Assembly (NCBI RefSeq): GCF_000745015.1
Contig: NZ_JQNA01000002.1
Span: 62,001-126,000 of the forward strand
Reading direction: 5' to 3'
Length of the DNA stretch: 64,000 nt
Source of the DNA: Burkholderia sp. 9120
Lineage (GTDB): Bacteria; Pseudomonadota; Gammaproteobacteria; Burkholderiales; Burkholderiaceae
Numbering within the stretch: position 1 is the stretch's first letter; every line of letters begins with the position of its first letter. This document shows positions 18,373 through 27,201 of the stretch, piece by piece. Below the pieces are notes generated by a model. That model had not been told where the DNA came from. It made no database searches and saw only the letters and a program-made list of their open reading frames with translations. The position numbers and the translations under genes are program-made.

Positions 18373-19755
18373 ATGGAAACGCGCATCCGGCGTATCAAAA
18401 CACGCCATATCATCCTGGCGGTCATGTGTCTGATGTACTTCATCTCATACATCGATCGTGTGAACATTGCCGTAGCCGGTCCGTTGATCCGTCATGAGAT
18501 GGGCCTCACCACGGTTCAGCTTGGCCTGGTGTTCTCGGCCTTCGCGTACCCGTACGCGGCAATGCAGATCGTCGGCGGCTGGCTCGCCGACAAGTTCGGG
18601 CCGAAGCTGGTGCTGACCGTGCTGTCGCTGATCTGGGGCGTGGCCACGCTCGCCACCGGTTTCGCGGGCAGCGTGACCATGCTGGTGCTGATGCGCTTCG
18701 CGCTCGGCATCGGCGAAGGCGGTGCGTTTCCGACCGCCACCCGTGCATTTACCTACTGGATGCCGGTCTCGGAACGCGGCTTTGCGCAGGGCATCACGCA
18801 CAGCTTCGCGCGCCTGGGCGGCGCCGTCACGCCGCCGCTCGTGCTCGCGGTGGTGGCCACCGGCGGCTGGCGCGATGCGTTCATCCTGCTCGGGATCGCC
18901 AGCCTCGCGTGGACGGTGCTGTACCTGTTCGTGTTCACGAACTCACCGGAGCAGAACCGCCGCATCACCCCCGAAGAAACCAGCGAAATCGGCTACCACA
19001 CCGGCGATTGCGACCGCGCGAAACACGCGGCGACGCCGTGGCGCAAACTGATTCGGCGCATGTGGCTCGTGACCTTCGTCGACTTCTGTTATGGCTGGCT
19101 GTTGTGGGTGTATCTGACCTGGCTGCCGTCGTATCTGCGCGAATCGCGCGGCTTCGATCTCAAGCAACTGGCGCTGTTCACCGCGTTGCCGCTGCTGGCG
19201 GGCGTGGTGGGCGATACGCTCGGCGGCGTGGTGTCGGACAAGCTGTTCAAGATCACCGGACGCCTGCGCTTTGCGCGCTGCGCGGTGCTGGTGGTCGGCA
19301 TGGGCGGATCGCTGGTATTTCTGGTGCCGATGGTGTCCGCCACGAATCCGCTCACCGCCGTGTGGTATCTGTCGGCGTCGTTCTTCTTCCTCGAAATTAC
19401 CAATCCGGTGCTCTGGACTTTGCCGCTGGATATTGCCGGTAAGTACGCGGGCACGGCCGGCGGCATGATGAATACCGGCTTCGGCGTGGCGGGGATGATT
19501 TCGCCGGTCGTGTTCGGCTATCTGATCGAGAAGACCGGCAGCTACAACGTGCCGTTCACGATTTCGGCGGGGCTGCTCGCGGTCGGCGTGCTGGCTGCGT
19601 TGTTCATCGACACCAGCAAGACCGTCGAGGCCGACGAGGAACGCGAACGCGCCATCGGTGCGCCGCTCGATGGAATGCCCGCGTTTCTGCATGCGGGGCC
19701 GGCGGTGCGGCTGGAGCGGCACCACTTGCGCCGGCCGTTGCGGTGGTGGAAGTGA
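18373..19755 (+). CDS. sauU: Sulfoacetate transporter, MFS anion:cation symporter type
   Basis: Twelve-helix MFS protein of 460 residues, ACS family (phthalate/glucarate type). The start METRIRRIKTRHIILAVMC has GGAGA upstream; the frame is open 46 codons further, but that part is not membrane-like. First helix VMCLMYFISYIDRVNIAVAG is typical of ACS transporters. It is the last gene of sauSTU, 189 bp after sauT, and imports sulfoacetate in the described pathway. Confidence 0.9.
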   Translation: METRIRRIKTRHIILAVMCLMYFISYIDRVNIAVAGPLIRHEMGLTTVQLGLVFSAFAYPYAAMQIVGGWLADKFGPKLVLTVLSLIWGVATLATGFAGSVTMLVLMRFALGIGEGGAFPTATRAFTYWMPVSERGFAQGITHSFARLGGAVTPPLVLAVVATGGWRDAFILLGIASLAWTVLYLFVFTNSPEQNRRITPEETSEIGYHTGDCDRAKHAATPWRKLIRRMWLVTFVDFCYGWLLWVYLTWLPSYLRESRGFDLKQLALFTALPLLAGVVGDTLGGVVSDKLFKITGRLRFARCAVLVVGMGGSLVFLVPMVSATNPLTAVWYLSASFFFLEITNPVLWTLPLDIAGKYAGTAGGMMNTGFGVAGMISPVVFGYLIEKTGSYNVPFTISAGLLAVGVLAALFIDTSKTVEADEERERAIGAPLDGMPAFLHAGPAVRLERHHLRRPLRWWK

Positions 19756-19770
19756 GGGCCGGGCGCGCGC

Positions 19771-20691
19771 TTACTCAACAGCCGGTTTAAGCGCCCGCAA
19801 ACGCCAGATCAGACTCGACGTGTCGAACCGGTTGCCGCCCAGCGCCTGCACGTCGGCGTAAAACTGGTCGACGAGCGCGGTCACCGGCAGCGACGCGCCA
19901 TTGCGTTTCGCTTCATCCAGACAGACGCCCAGATCCTTGCGCATCCAGTCGACGGCAAAACCGTAATCGAACTTGCCGTCGATCATGGTCTTGCCGCGGT
20001 TGTCCATCTGCCAGCTCGCCGCCGCGCCTTTGCCGATCACCTGCAGCACCAGCGGCATATCGAGGCCCGCGATCTGGCCGAAGTTGATCGCCTCCGCCAG
20101 TCCCTGCACCATGCCCGCAACGCAAATCTGGTTGACCATTTTCGCGAGCTGACCCGCGCCGGCGGGGCCGATCAGCGTGACGGCCGCCGCGTAATGCGCG
20201 AGCACGGGCGATGCCTCGTCGAACACCTCCGCTTCGCCGCCGCACATGATCGTCAGCTTGCCGTTCTGCGCGCCGGCCTCGCCGCCGGAGACGGGTGCAT
20301 CGATGAAATGCAGGCCTTGACCGCTCGCCAGTGCCGCGAGTTCACGCGCGACGTTCGCCGACGCGGTCGTGTGATCGACGAACGCGGTATTCGCCGCCAT
20401 GCCGGCAAACGCGCCGTGCTCGCCGAGTACGACGCTGCGCAGATCGTCGTCGTTGCCGACGCAGGCGAGGATCAGCTCCGCGCCGTCGGCGGCTTCACGC
20501 GGCGTGCGTGCCGCGCGGCCGCCGTATTCGGCGACCCATTGATCCGCTTTCGACGCGGTGCGGTTGTACACGGTCACGTCGAGGCCAGCCTTCGCGAGAT
20601 GGCCGGCCATCGGATAACCCATCACGCCGAGGCCGAGAAACGCGACGCGACGAATGGCGGGGCGGGAAGGGTGGGTGGCGGGATGGCTCAT
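19771..20691 (-). CDS. Beta-hydroxyacid dehydrogenase (HIBADH/tartronate semialdehyde reductase family)
   Basis: NAD(P)-binding 6-phosphogluconate dehydrogenase-like protein of 306 residues. Rossmann motif FLGLGVMGYPMAGHL is at the N-terminus, substrate motif DAPVSGGEAGA lies mid-protein, and the catalytic lysine is in KMVNQ. Start MSHPATHPSRP at 20691 has AAGGAG just before it. It converges with sauU, leaving 15 bp between the genes. Known relatives reduce tartronate or methylmalonate semialdehydes, and one (YihU) reduces sulfolactaldehyde. A role with a sulfonate aldehyde is possible but only inferred from position. Confidence 0.88.
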   Translation of the reverse strand: MSHPATHPSRPAIRRVAFLGLGVMGYPMAGHLAKAGLDVTVYNRTASKADQWVAEYGGRAARTPREAADGAELILACVGNDDDLRSVVLGEHGAFAGMAANTAFVDHTTASANVARELAALASGQGLHFIDAPVSGGEAGAQNGKLTIMCGGEAEVFDEASPVLAHYAAAVTLIGPAGAGQLAKMVNQICVAGMVQGLAEAINFGQIAGLDMPLVLQVIGKGAAASWQMDNRGKTMIDGKFDYGFAVDWMRKDLGVCLDEAKRNGASLPVTALVDQFYADVQALGGNRFDTSSLIWRLRALKPAVE

Positions 20692-20759
20692 GGAGGGCTC
20701 CTTGAAGTGGCGTCGGAAAACGGCATCATGCCCGTTAAGACGCAGGATGTGGCTAGCAG

Positions 20760-21731
20760 CTACGAAGTCTTGCTGCGCCGCCGGGACGATCCTGGCCGGG
20801 GTTCTCCAATAAGCGGGTTCCGCGGCGCGCTGCCGTGCCCGAAAGATTCCTGGAGAAAGGCAATGAACGTCACCAGCTTCGGTGGCAGGTGCGCGTCGGG
20901 CAGATGCACCAGATGGATAGGCCAGGTTTGCGCAGGCCAGTCGGGAAACAGACGAACGAGCCGGCCCGTGTCCAGATCTTCCTGCAGCATCATCTGAGGT
21001 TGGAAAATTATCCCCAATCCCGCGAGCGCGGCCTCGCGAAGCGCCAGACCGCCATTCACGTCGAGGCGGCCTCGCACCGGGATCTGCTCCACGCCCTTGC
21101 CGTCGGGGCGTCGAAAACTCCATTCGCGTTCGGGACCGGTCGCGACCATAAAGGCCAGGCAGTTGTGCTGGGCGAGATCGGCGGGCACTTGTGGATGCCC
21201 ATGGCGCGCCAAATAGGTCGGCGATGCGCAGGCAATGCGCGGCGAACAGGCCAGCGGCCGTGCAATCAAACCCGAGTCGGGCAGCACGCCGGCGCGAATG
21301 GCGGCGTCGAAGCCGTCTTCCGCCAGATCGACAAAGCGGTCGTTGAGCGACAACTCGACCTGCACCTCCGGATAGCGATCGAGGTAAGCGGCAAGCGCCG
21401 GGACGAGCACACGCGTGCCGTAGATCACAGGACAGCTCACCCGCAGCCGGCCACGCGGTTTGCTCTGCATCTCGCGCGCGTCCAGTTCGGCGGAGTCCAC
21501 CAGCGCCAGGATTTCGAGGCACCGCGCGTGATAGCGCTTGCCGAGTTCGGTCAGACTCTGACGCCGCGTGGTGCGATTCAGCAGCCGGCCTTTGAGGCGC
21601 CGCTCCAACTCGCGGATGTGGTTGCCGACCATGGTCGGCGTCATGCCGCTGCCTTCGGCCGCCGCGGTAAAGCTGCCGCATTCGACCACGCGCGCAAAAA
21701 TGGTCATGCTGCTAAATCGATCCATTCGCAA
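20760..21731 (-). CDS. LysR-family transcriptional regulator
   Basis: LysR regulator of 323 residues. The N-terminal helix-turn-helix is MTIFARVVECGSFTAAAEGS through MVGNHIRELERRL, followed by the effector domain (LRVSCPVIYGTRVLVPALAAY). It diverges from an SDR gene at 21837 across a 105-bp gap, a common LysR/SDR pair. It lies upstream of the HIBADH gene on the same strand with 68 bp between them, so it might be co-transcribed with it. Effector unknown. Confidence 0.9.
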   Translation of the reverse strand: MRMDRFSSMTIFARVVECGSFTAAAEGSGMTPTMVGNHIRELERRLKGRLLNRTTRRQSLTELGKRYHARCLEILALVDSAELDAREMQSKPRGRLRVSCPVIYGTRVLVPALAAYLDRYPEVQVELSLNDRFVDLAEDGFDAAIRAGVLPDSGLIARPLACSPRIACASPTYLARHGHPQVPADLAQHNCLAFMVATGPEREWSFRRPDGKGVEQIPVRGRLDVNGGLALREAALAGLGIIFQPQMMLQEDLDTGRLVRLFPDWPAQTWPIHLVHLPDAHLPPKLVTFIAFLQESFGHGSAPRNPLIGEPRPGSSRRRSKTS

Positions 21732-21836
21732 GTCCTGTTAAGAGGTGCTCGAAGATAAGTCGGGTTTATCAACTTTAGTTAAAGAATAATACTGGCGTCC
21801 TTGCTTCACTCACAACTCGCTTGCAAGGAATTTTCA

Positions 21837-22571
21837 ATGACTACGGCAGACATGAAGCTTCGGAATCAACGCGTCGTCCTGTTGGGCGGCACCTCGGGCA
21901 TCGGCCTCGCCACGGCTCGTGCCGCGCTGGCCATGGGGGCCTCGGTGATCGTGGTTTCGTCGAGCGCTAAACGTGTTGCCGACGCCGTGAGCGAGCTTGG
22001 CGAGCGGGCCTCCGGATACGCGGTCGATTTGAGTGATCAGTCCGACGTGCGCGCTTTGTTCGAACAACTCGGGCCGTTCGATCATCTGGTCTACAGCGCA
22101 GGCGATGCGCTGCAAACCGGGCCGCTCGCCGGGATGGATCTCGACACGGTGCGGCGGGTTTTCGATGTGCGTGTATTCGGTGCCATTGCCGCCGTAAAAC
22201 ATGCCACGCCGTATCTGCGTCCCGGCGGCTCCGTGGTACTGACGGGCGGTGTCGCCAGCCTGCGGCCGCAGCGGGGTTGGGTGGCGCTTGCCAGTGCCTG
22301 TAGCGCCATGGAAGGCCTCGTGCGGGCCCTGGCGGTGGAGTTGGCGCCGGTTCGCGTCAATCTGGTGAGCCCGGGGCTGGTACGCACGCCGCTGTGGGCC
22401 AATTTGCCCGATGCCGACCGTGAGGCGCTATTTGCTGCCAGTGGGGAAGCGTTGCCGGTGGGGTATGTCGGCGAGGCCGACGATCTGGCGGGCGCTTATG
22501 TTTATCTGATGACCAACCGTTATGCGACTGGGCAGACGGTCGTGGTGGACGGCGGCGGGGTGTTGGTCTGA
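21837..22571 (+). CDS. SDR-family oxidoreductase
   Basis: Classical short-chain dehydrogenase of 244 residues. Cofactor motif LLGGTSGIGLATARAA is at the N-terminus, with an NAG-like segment YSAGDA. The usual YxxxK is not intact: the segment after GGVASLRPQRG reads ASACSAMEG, without the canonical tyrosine and lysine. This suggests altered or lost catalysis, or a divergent subgroup. Start MTTADMKLRNQRVVL is chosen because AAGGA lies 7 bases before it. It diverges from the LysR gene, which probably controls it. Confidence 0.85.
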   Translation: MTTADMKLRNQRVVLLGGTSGIGLATARAALAMGASVIVVSSSAKRVADAVSELGERASGYAVDLSDQSDVRALFEQLGPFDHLVYSAGDALQTGPLAGMDLDTVRRVFDVRVFGAIAAVKHATPYLRPGGSVVLTGGVASLRPQRGWVALASACSAMEGLVRALAVELAPVRVNLVSPGLVRTPLWANLPDADREALFAASGEALPVGYVGEADDLAGAYVYLMTNRYATGQTVVVDGGGVLV

Positions 22572-22826
22572 GGGCGGTGCTGTTGGATTGATTTGTTTGC
22601 CTTTGCCGGTAGGGATCTTTGGGGGCTTTTGTCGGAGATTCTCTCCTGGCACAGATGCGTTAAACCTTCCGAGTGCTCGGGCGGAGTGGCGGACGGTCTC
22701 GAGTCCGTGTTGGTTCGGCCAGTTTCGGACGGTCGACCAAAGGTTCTGAAATGACGATAATTCGTGGTTACGAGGTGTGCCACATAACCAGCAGAGACAT
22801 CCAACCAGGGCGAATTTAAAAGCAAC

Positions 22827-23495
22827 ATGGCCTTCTATCGAAAACTGGCGTTATATAGTGACCAGGAGATGCCTGCCAATGAAGAAATGGATGCGCGTCT
22901 TCTACGGCTGATCGGGCGAGCGCAGCCGAGGATTGGTTATATTCCCGCGACAAGCGATCCCGAGCGCATCTATTTTCGGCGCAAAGCCGAGTACTACGCC
23001 GGGATTGGCGCGAATTTGGCCGTGTACGTAGACCCGACTCAAGACACATCGGAAGCGGATTGGTCGTCTCTGCTGACATGCGACGCGATCCACCTCTCTG
23101 GCGGGAATACGTTTTCATTCTTATCCTGGTTGCAGCGACAAAGCGTACTGCCGCTTCTGGCTCGGTACGTTTCCGAAGGAGGGGTGCTGATCGGTGTAAG
23201 CGCGGGCGCTATCTTGATGACGCCGAGTGTGAATTCCGCATTGCTGTGTGGCGACGTTCGGGACGAACCGTTGACGAATGAAGCAGGACTCGGCCTTGTT
23301 GATTTCAACTTCTGGCCGCACTTCAATGCCGAATGTGTGACTCAGGAGCAGTCGAAGTTGTCCTGTACGATCCCGGAACTCTATGCTTGCCCGGATGGTT
23401 CGGGGATCGTCGTCGATGGCAAGGAAGTCGAGCTATTCGGACAGGTGCATCGTTACGATTTGGGAGTAGTTCGCCCTACTCCGCTCGAGGATTGA
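22827..23495 (+). CDS. Peptidase S51 (dipeptidase E-like) family protein
   Basis: Cytoplasmic protein of 222 residues in the class-I glutamine amidotransferase-like fold of peptidase family S51. The nucleophile serine is Ser125 in GVSAGAIL, preceded by AIHLSGGNTFSFL, and a later WPHFNAE matches the family pattern. S51 enzymes cleave Asp-X dipeptides or, in cyanophycinase, cyanophycin. No partner gene is seen, and codon use here is less GC-rich than in the sulfonate genes. This gene opens the accessory stretch. Confidence 0.82.
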   Translation: MAFYRKLALYSDQEMPANEEMDARLLRLIGRAQPRIGYIPATSDPERIYFRRKAEYYAGIGANLAVYVDPTQDTSEADWSSLLTCDAIHLSGGNTFSFLSWLQRQSVLPLLARYVSEGGVLIGVSAGAILMTPSVNSALLCGDVRDEPLTNEAGLGLVDFNFWPHFNAECVTQEQSKLSCTIPELYACPDGSGIVVDGKEVELFGQVHRYDLGVVRPTPLED

Positions 23496-23644
23496 AGTCA
23501 TCCCGTTGTTTCGCACGCACTGTGCGGGTGGCGCATGTTCGGCCCGGGAGCGGCCGTTTCCGGGAAGAGCGAACATCACCTCAGGGTCGAAACGGGAGGG
23601 CCGTTGTTCGTCTCGGTTCGGCCAGAAAGGGACTGTCGACGGAG

Positions 23645-24278
23645 CTACTCGATACTCGATTGGTCAAGTTTGCTGCAAGATATTGCGGACTCCATAAACA
23701 ACGTCAGCGCGATATTGGGGGCCAACACTTGCCACACTATTTTCAGCAGGTCGCGTGCCGCAAGGTGAGCTTGATGTTGGGCCGGAACTGAAGATCTACC
23801 TTCATTTGCTCCGCCAATTGTCGATGTGACGTGCTTAAACATCGCATCCAGACTGGGCATTTTCCGAGGTTGCAAGCCCGCGCCCAGTGCGCCGCCAGCC
23901 GCCAGCCGCCAATGACCCAATACAGCGATTCCCGTCGGCTTCAGTTTTGGGTAGGAGCATGTTGTTCAGTGCATCGCCATACCCGTACTGTTGCCCAGAC
24001 TTCGCGCCTACGCAATGGATGTTGCGCCCGACAACCGGTGGCGTCTCGGCGAATAGCGTGCGCTGCGCAGCGTAGCCCGCAATTGCCCCGACCGCCGAAA
24101 TATAGGTTTCGGCGTGGACACGGCGATTGCCCTTCAATCGCGGCTGAAGGTTTATTAGAAGATGACCCATTGCGAGACTGCACGCCATCTCATCTGGGGT
24201 ATTTTTTAAGGGAAGTACGTTCGGCGTGGATTGCATCTGGTCTTCGATATCGGTTGGATATGATTTTTGGCGGCCCAC
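23645..24278 (-). pseudogene. Frameshifted conserved hypothetical gene
   Basis: Two reverse-strand frames join into one protein. The first (24278 down to about 23900) ends sensibly at RCIGSLAAGG; the second continues with ALGAGLQPRKMPSLDAMFKH down to 23645. The break lies in the tandem repeat GCCGCCA-GCCGCCA at 23891-23904; removing one 7-bp unit restores one continuous frame across the break. The function is not recognised. The tail from DLLKIVW to LFMESAI also looks shortened, so more than one lesion may exist. No expression signal is seen. Confidence 0.7.
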
Positions 24279-24392
24279 AGTTCGTGGAATTCTATCGATT
24301 CAGGCCACGCACCCGGAATACGTTGTCGTCAATTTCCACGCGGCGTGCTGGGCTCTTTCAGCCACACCGTTCCCGTCGCCCGGCAAGACACG

Positions 24393-26171
24393 CTAACTCC
24401 TGAGTAACGCGTTGTCCTCGAGCGTGTCCGCGGGGACGGCGTCGCCAATGCGAGGCCACACGATCTCCACGTGTGCGTCCCAGTGACGCAGCGCCGTTAC
24501 GCGCTCCTCATGGAAGACGAATTCGAACGTGACGTCAGGAAAATCGTCGCTACGAAATTGCAGGCCTTTGAGCGGCTTGAGAACCTCGGCAGGATCGCCC
24601 GGGGCGGAGAGCACGATATCGCCGTCCCGATTCAGTCTGACGCCGATCTTCGTGCCGAGAGGCGTCTCGTATGTCCCGACCAGCTTTGCGAGCACGTTTG
24701 CTTCAGGGCGTATAGCCAGACGGACAAACACCGCTTCGATCTGGTCAAGCTGTATTACCGCACGGTCGATGTCGCCGAGCGTGCTCGTCAGGAACGAAAC
24801 CGACCATGCACCTTTTGCTTCGTCGTCAGGGGTGTCGAAGCGGTCGTAATGGAAATGGATCAGAGGCAGGTCGGTATGTCGGAAACCGAACAGAAGCTGC
24901 GTGCCGTCCATGGTGATATTCATTTTGCCGTACGCCGGATGCTCGTACGAGCCAACGTAGTCGGCGAGATCGTGCGACGGGCGCGTATTCGGAACCGCTC
25001 GCGACCCGGAGCGTTCTCGCGCCTCGCGCATCGTGGCCTTGGCCTTTAAGCAAAGGTCGCGGAATCGCGCCGTCCAGTCGGTCGCCTCCAGGCCAAGCGC
25101 GCGACTATAGATGTCGAAGCCAATCGCGTTGCACAGCGGTGCGCAATGGTCGCCGATCACGAACACCGATACGCCGATCTTTTCGTTCGGCAGATAGGAA
25201 ACCTGCGAATGAAATGCGCGCAGATTGCCGCCGTGACTCGCCAACAGATGGCCGCGAAACACCGACGTCATGCGTCCCATGCCGTAAATACTGTTCAATT
25301 CGGTGTCGAAACCGAGCAGGTCGCTCATGCCGTTTGGCCATGCCAAGCCGGGAACGAGCGTCGCTTTCAGAACGCTCGCGGGAATCAGCTGCTTGCCGTC
25401 GATCACACCGTCGTTCATCAGCATGATCGACCAGCGCGCGATGTCCTCCAGACTCGTGACGATGCTGCCTGCGGGGCTTCTCTCGTCGTCCTTGGGTGCA
25501 GGCGGTTGCCAGAATTCGTCGCTATCGCGTCGTTCGGAGAAGGGTAATGCGTAGTCACCTTTGGCCTTGGCATCACCATACGTGAACAGGGTTCGTTGCA
25601 TGCCAAGCGGTGCCAAAATCTCGTCGCGCACGAATTGATCCCACGGCTTGCCGCTCATCAACTCGATAATATGGCCAACCGCTTCGTACATCATGTTGTT
25701 GTAGATCATCCGCGAACGGAGTGGCGCCACCGGCTTCATGAAGCGGATACGCTCGAACAGCTCTTTTGTCGAATAATCCGAGTCGTCCCAGATCATGTCG
25801 TAGCGCGGCACACCCGTTCTGTGTCCGAGCATGTCGCGCAACGTCACCGCGGCATCGAGCGATGGGTCGTAAAACCGCAGACTGGGTACTGCATTGCGAA
25901 TCGGCTCATCGAAACTCAGCAGGCCACGTTCGACCAGCAAACCTGCGGCGATGGCAGTGAACAGTTTGGTGTTGGACGCGATAGGAAAGAGCGTCGAGGG
26001 CGTAAACGAAAGTAAGTTTGCGGCGTCGCGATAACCGTAGCCGCGCGTCAGCACGATCTGATCGTTTCTGACAACGCTCACGCCGACTCCCGGCGCATGC
26101 CAGTCACGTATTAAGGCTTGCATGTACTCATCGACATTTCCCAAATCCAAATCACGCGAATCGCTCAGCAT
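24393..26171 (-). CDS. Serine hydrolase of the beta-lactamase/class C family
   Basis: Protein of 592 residues. The N-terminal beta-lactamase-type domain has the SxxK motif at residues 66-69 (SNTK) and a tyrosine motif in the region YNNMMYEAVGH. A C-terminal beta-rich region (about residues 410-590, starting near YVGSYEHPAYGK) resembles the DUF3471-like tail of such hydrolases. Start MLSDSRDLDLGN is chosen for AGGA 7 bases before. No signal peptide is obvious, so it may be cytoplasmic. Substrate unknown (esterase, D-peptidase or similar). Confidence 0.85.
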   Translation of the reverse strand: MLSDSRDLDLGNVDEYMQALIRDWHAPGVGVSVVRNDQIVLTRGYGYRDAANLLSFTPSTLFPIASNTKLFTAIAAGLLVERGLLSFDEPIRNAVPSLRFYDPSLDAAVTLRDMLGHRTGVPRYDMIWDDSDYSTKELFERIRFMKPVAPLRSRMIYNNMMYEAVGHIIELMSGKPWDQFVRDEILAPLGMQRTLFTYGDAKAKGDYALPFSERRDSDEFWQPPAPKDDERSPAGSIVTSLEDIARWSIMLMNDGVIDGKQLIPASVLKATLVPGLAWPNGMSDLLGFDTELNSIYGMGRMTSVFRGHLLASHGGNLRAFHSQVSYLPNEKIGVSVFVIGDHCAPLCNAIGFDIYSRALGLEATDWTARFRDLCLKAKATMREARERSGSRAVPNTRPSHDLADYVGSYEHPAYGKMNITMDGTQLLFGFRHTDLPLIHFHYDRFDTPDDEAKGAWSVSFLTSTLGDIDRAVIQLDQIEAVFVRLAIRPEANVLAKLVGTYETPLGTKIGVRLNRDGDIVLSAPGDPAEVLKPLKGLQFRSDDFPDVTFEFVFHEERVTALRHWDAHVEIVWPRIGDAVPADTLEDNALLRS

Positions 26172-26545
26172 CGAATTTCCTTTGAGTGGAGAGTGAAGCG
26201 TCAAAATGCGGACTGTATTGCAGGAACCCGCGACGGGGCCATTGCCGGCCAGTGATTCTAGTCGGGAAACTAAAGCAGCGGCGATTCATGCATCTCGTCG
26301 CGCGAGCAACGATTCATGCCGATTGCATGGGGTGGCGGCCGGCGGCCAGAAGCGGCTGGTCGTGGCCGCGCCACCAATGTCCGCTCGCCGGGTGTTAGGT
26401 TAGCGCTAGCAATCTCAGCGCAAGATCGCCGACTCATTGCCGTAATCGGGCGACAGCGCCACGAACTGTTGCGACGTCGTAAAAAGACAAACCCGGCACT
26501 CAGGCCGGGTTTCTATGGTCGCTACCGTTCTGGCAAATTTCGCTG
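26172..26545. other. Intergenic segment
   Basis: This 374-bp gap lies between the serine hydrolase start and the lipoprotein stop. Apart from the terminator at 26481-26512 and the expected hydrolase promoter, nothing coding was recognised. Confidence 0.5.
26481..26512 (-). terminator. Rho-independent terminator of the lipoprotein gene
   Basis: AAACCCGGC (26489-26497) and GCCGGGTTT (26504-26512) form a perfect 9-bp stem with a 6-base loop. Read on the reverse strand the stem is followed by GTCTTTTT, a proper T-run. It lies 34 bp past the lipoprotein stop. Confidence 0.85.
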
Positions 26546-27139
26546 CTATTGCATACCAGAAGAAACATAACTCACATCAGTGACGATTCCATTCGGATCG
26601 ACTGTTACGGTCAGATCCCGCTTCGAGAACTTCAAATTAAAGGCTGAGCCACTAGTCGTGTGGTATGAGTACACCAATGCCTGTTCATTCTTTTCCTTGG
26701 TGACCGGGTAGATAGCATAGCCGGCAGGCCTGCCCAGTAACTTGACAACTTCTTCGCGTGTCGTCTTGCCTTTGACGATTGCACTGCGCGTCGATTCGTC
26801 GAAGGTACTGGCATCGTCCTTGAACGAAGAGATAAAGACGTTAGACACCAGCCTGTCCTTCCAGAAGGCAAGTTCCAAAGAGCGAGCCGGTATCACGCCG
26901 GCTTCAAGTGGTGTGCCGCCTGTCGATGCATACGCATAAGACAACAGCGTTATATCCTCATCGTTCTTGGTGACCTTGCTCTCGCGAAACGGGCTGCCGT
27001 AGGTTGTCCGTGCCTCAGCGATGGTGGTTTTGCCATTTTGCAAGGCCATATCATCCGGACGTACAAAGTTCGTACCCGCACAACCGCTTAGCGCGCCGAC
27101 CAGCGCTGCACCAAGGCAAATCATTCCAAACCTGTTCAT
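26546..27139 (-). CDS. Putative lipoprotein with SmpA/OmlA-like repeats
   Basis: Secreted lipoprotein of 197 residues. The signal peptide MNRFGMICLGAALVGALSGC ends in a lipobox with Cys20. Two similar segments follow, GKTTIAEARTTYGSP and GKTTREEVVKLLGRP, which match the helical motif of SmpA/OmlA/BamE-type outer-membrane lipoproteins. GGGGA precedes the ATG, and the frame's upstream extension is rejected. A strong terminator follows. Function unknown; probably envelope-associated. Confidence 0.82.
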   Translation of the reverse strand: MNRFGMICLGAALVGALSGCAGTNFVRPDDMALQNGKTTIAEARTTYGSPFRESKVTKNDEDITLLSYAYASTGGTPLEAGVIPARSLELAFWKDRLVSNVFISSFKDDASTFDESTRSAIVKGKTTREEVVKLLGRPAGYAIYPVTKEKNEQALVYSYHTTSGSAFNLKFSKRDLTVTVDPNGIVTDVSYVSSGMQ

Positions 27140-27201
27140 TAAGTCCCCGTGGAAACGTAGAAGCAAATCAGTTTTTCGTCTTTCATGGAAGGCTATTTGT
27201 A

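Noticed and set aside
19771..21681. One 636-codon frame covering the HIBADH gene and part of the LysR gene
   Set aside because: The N-terminal two thirds is an out-of-frame reading of the LysR gene; the real start at 20691 has AAGGAG before it.
23506..23791. Small open frames after the S51 peptidase
   Set aside because: Short, Arg/Cys/Ser-rich, overlapping in several frames, with no motif.
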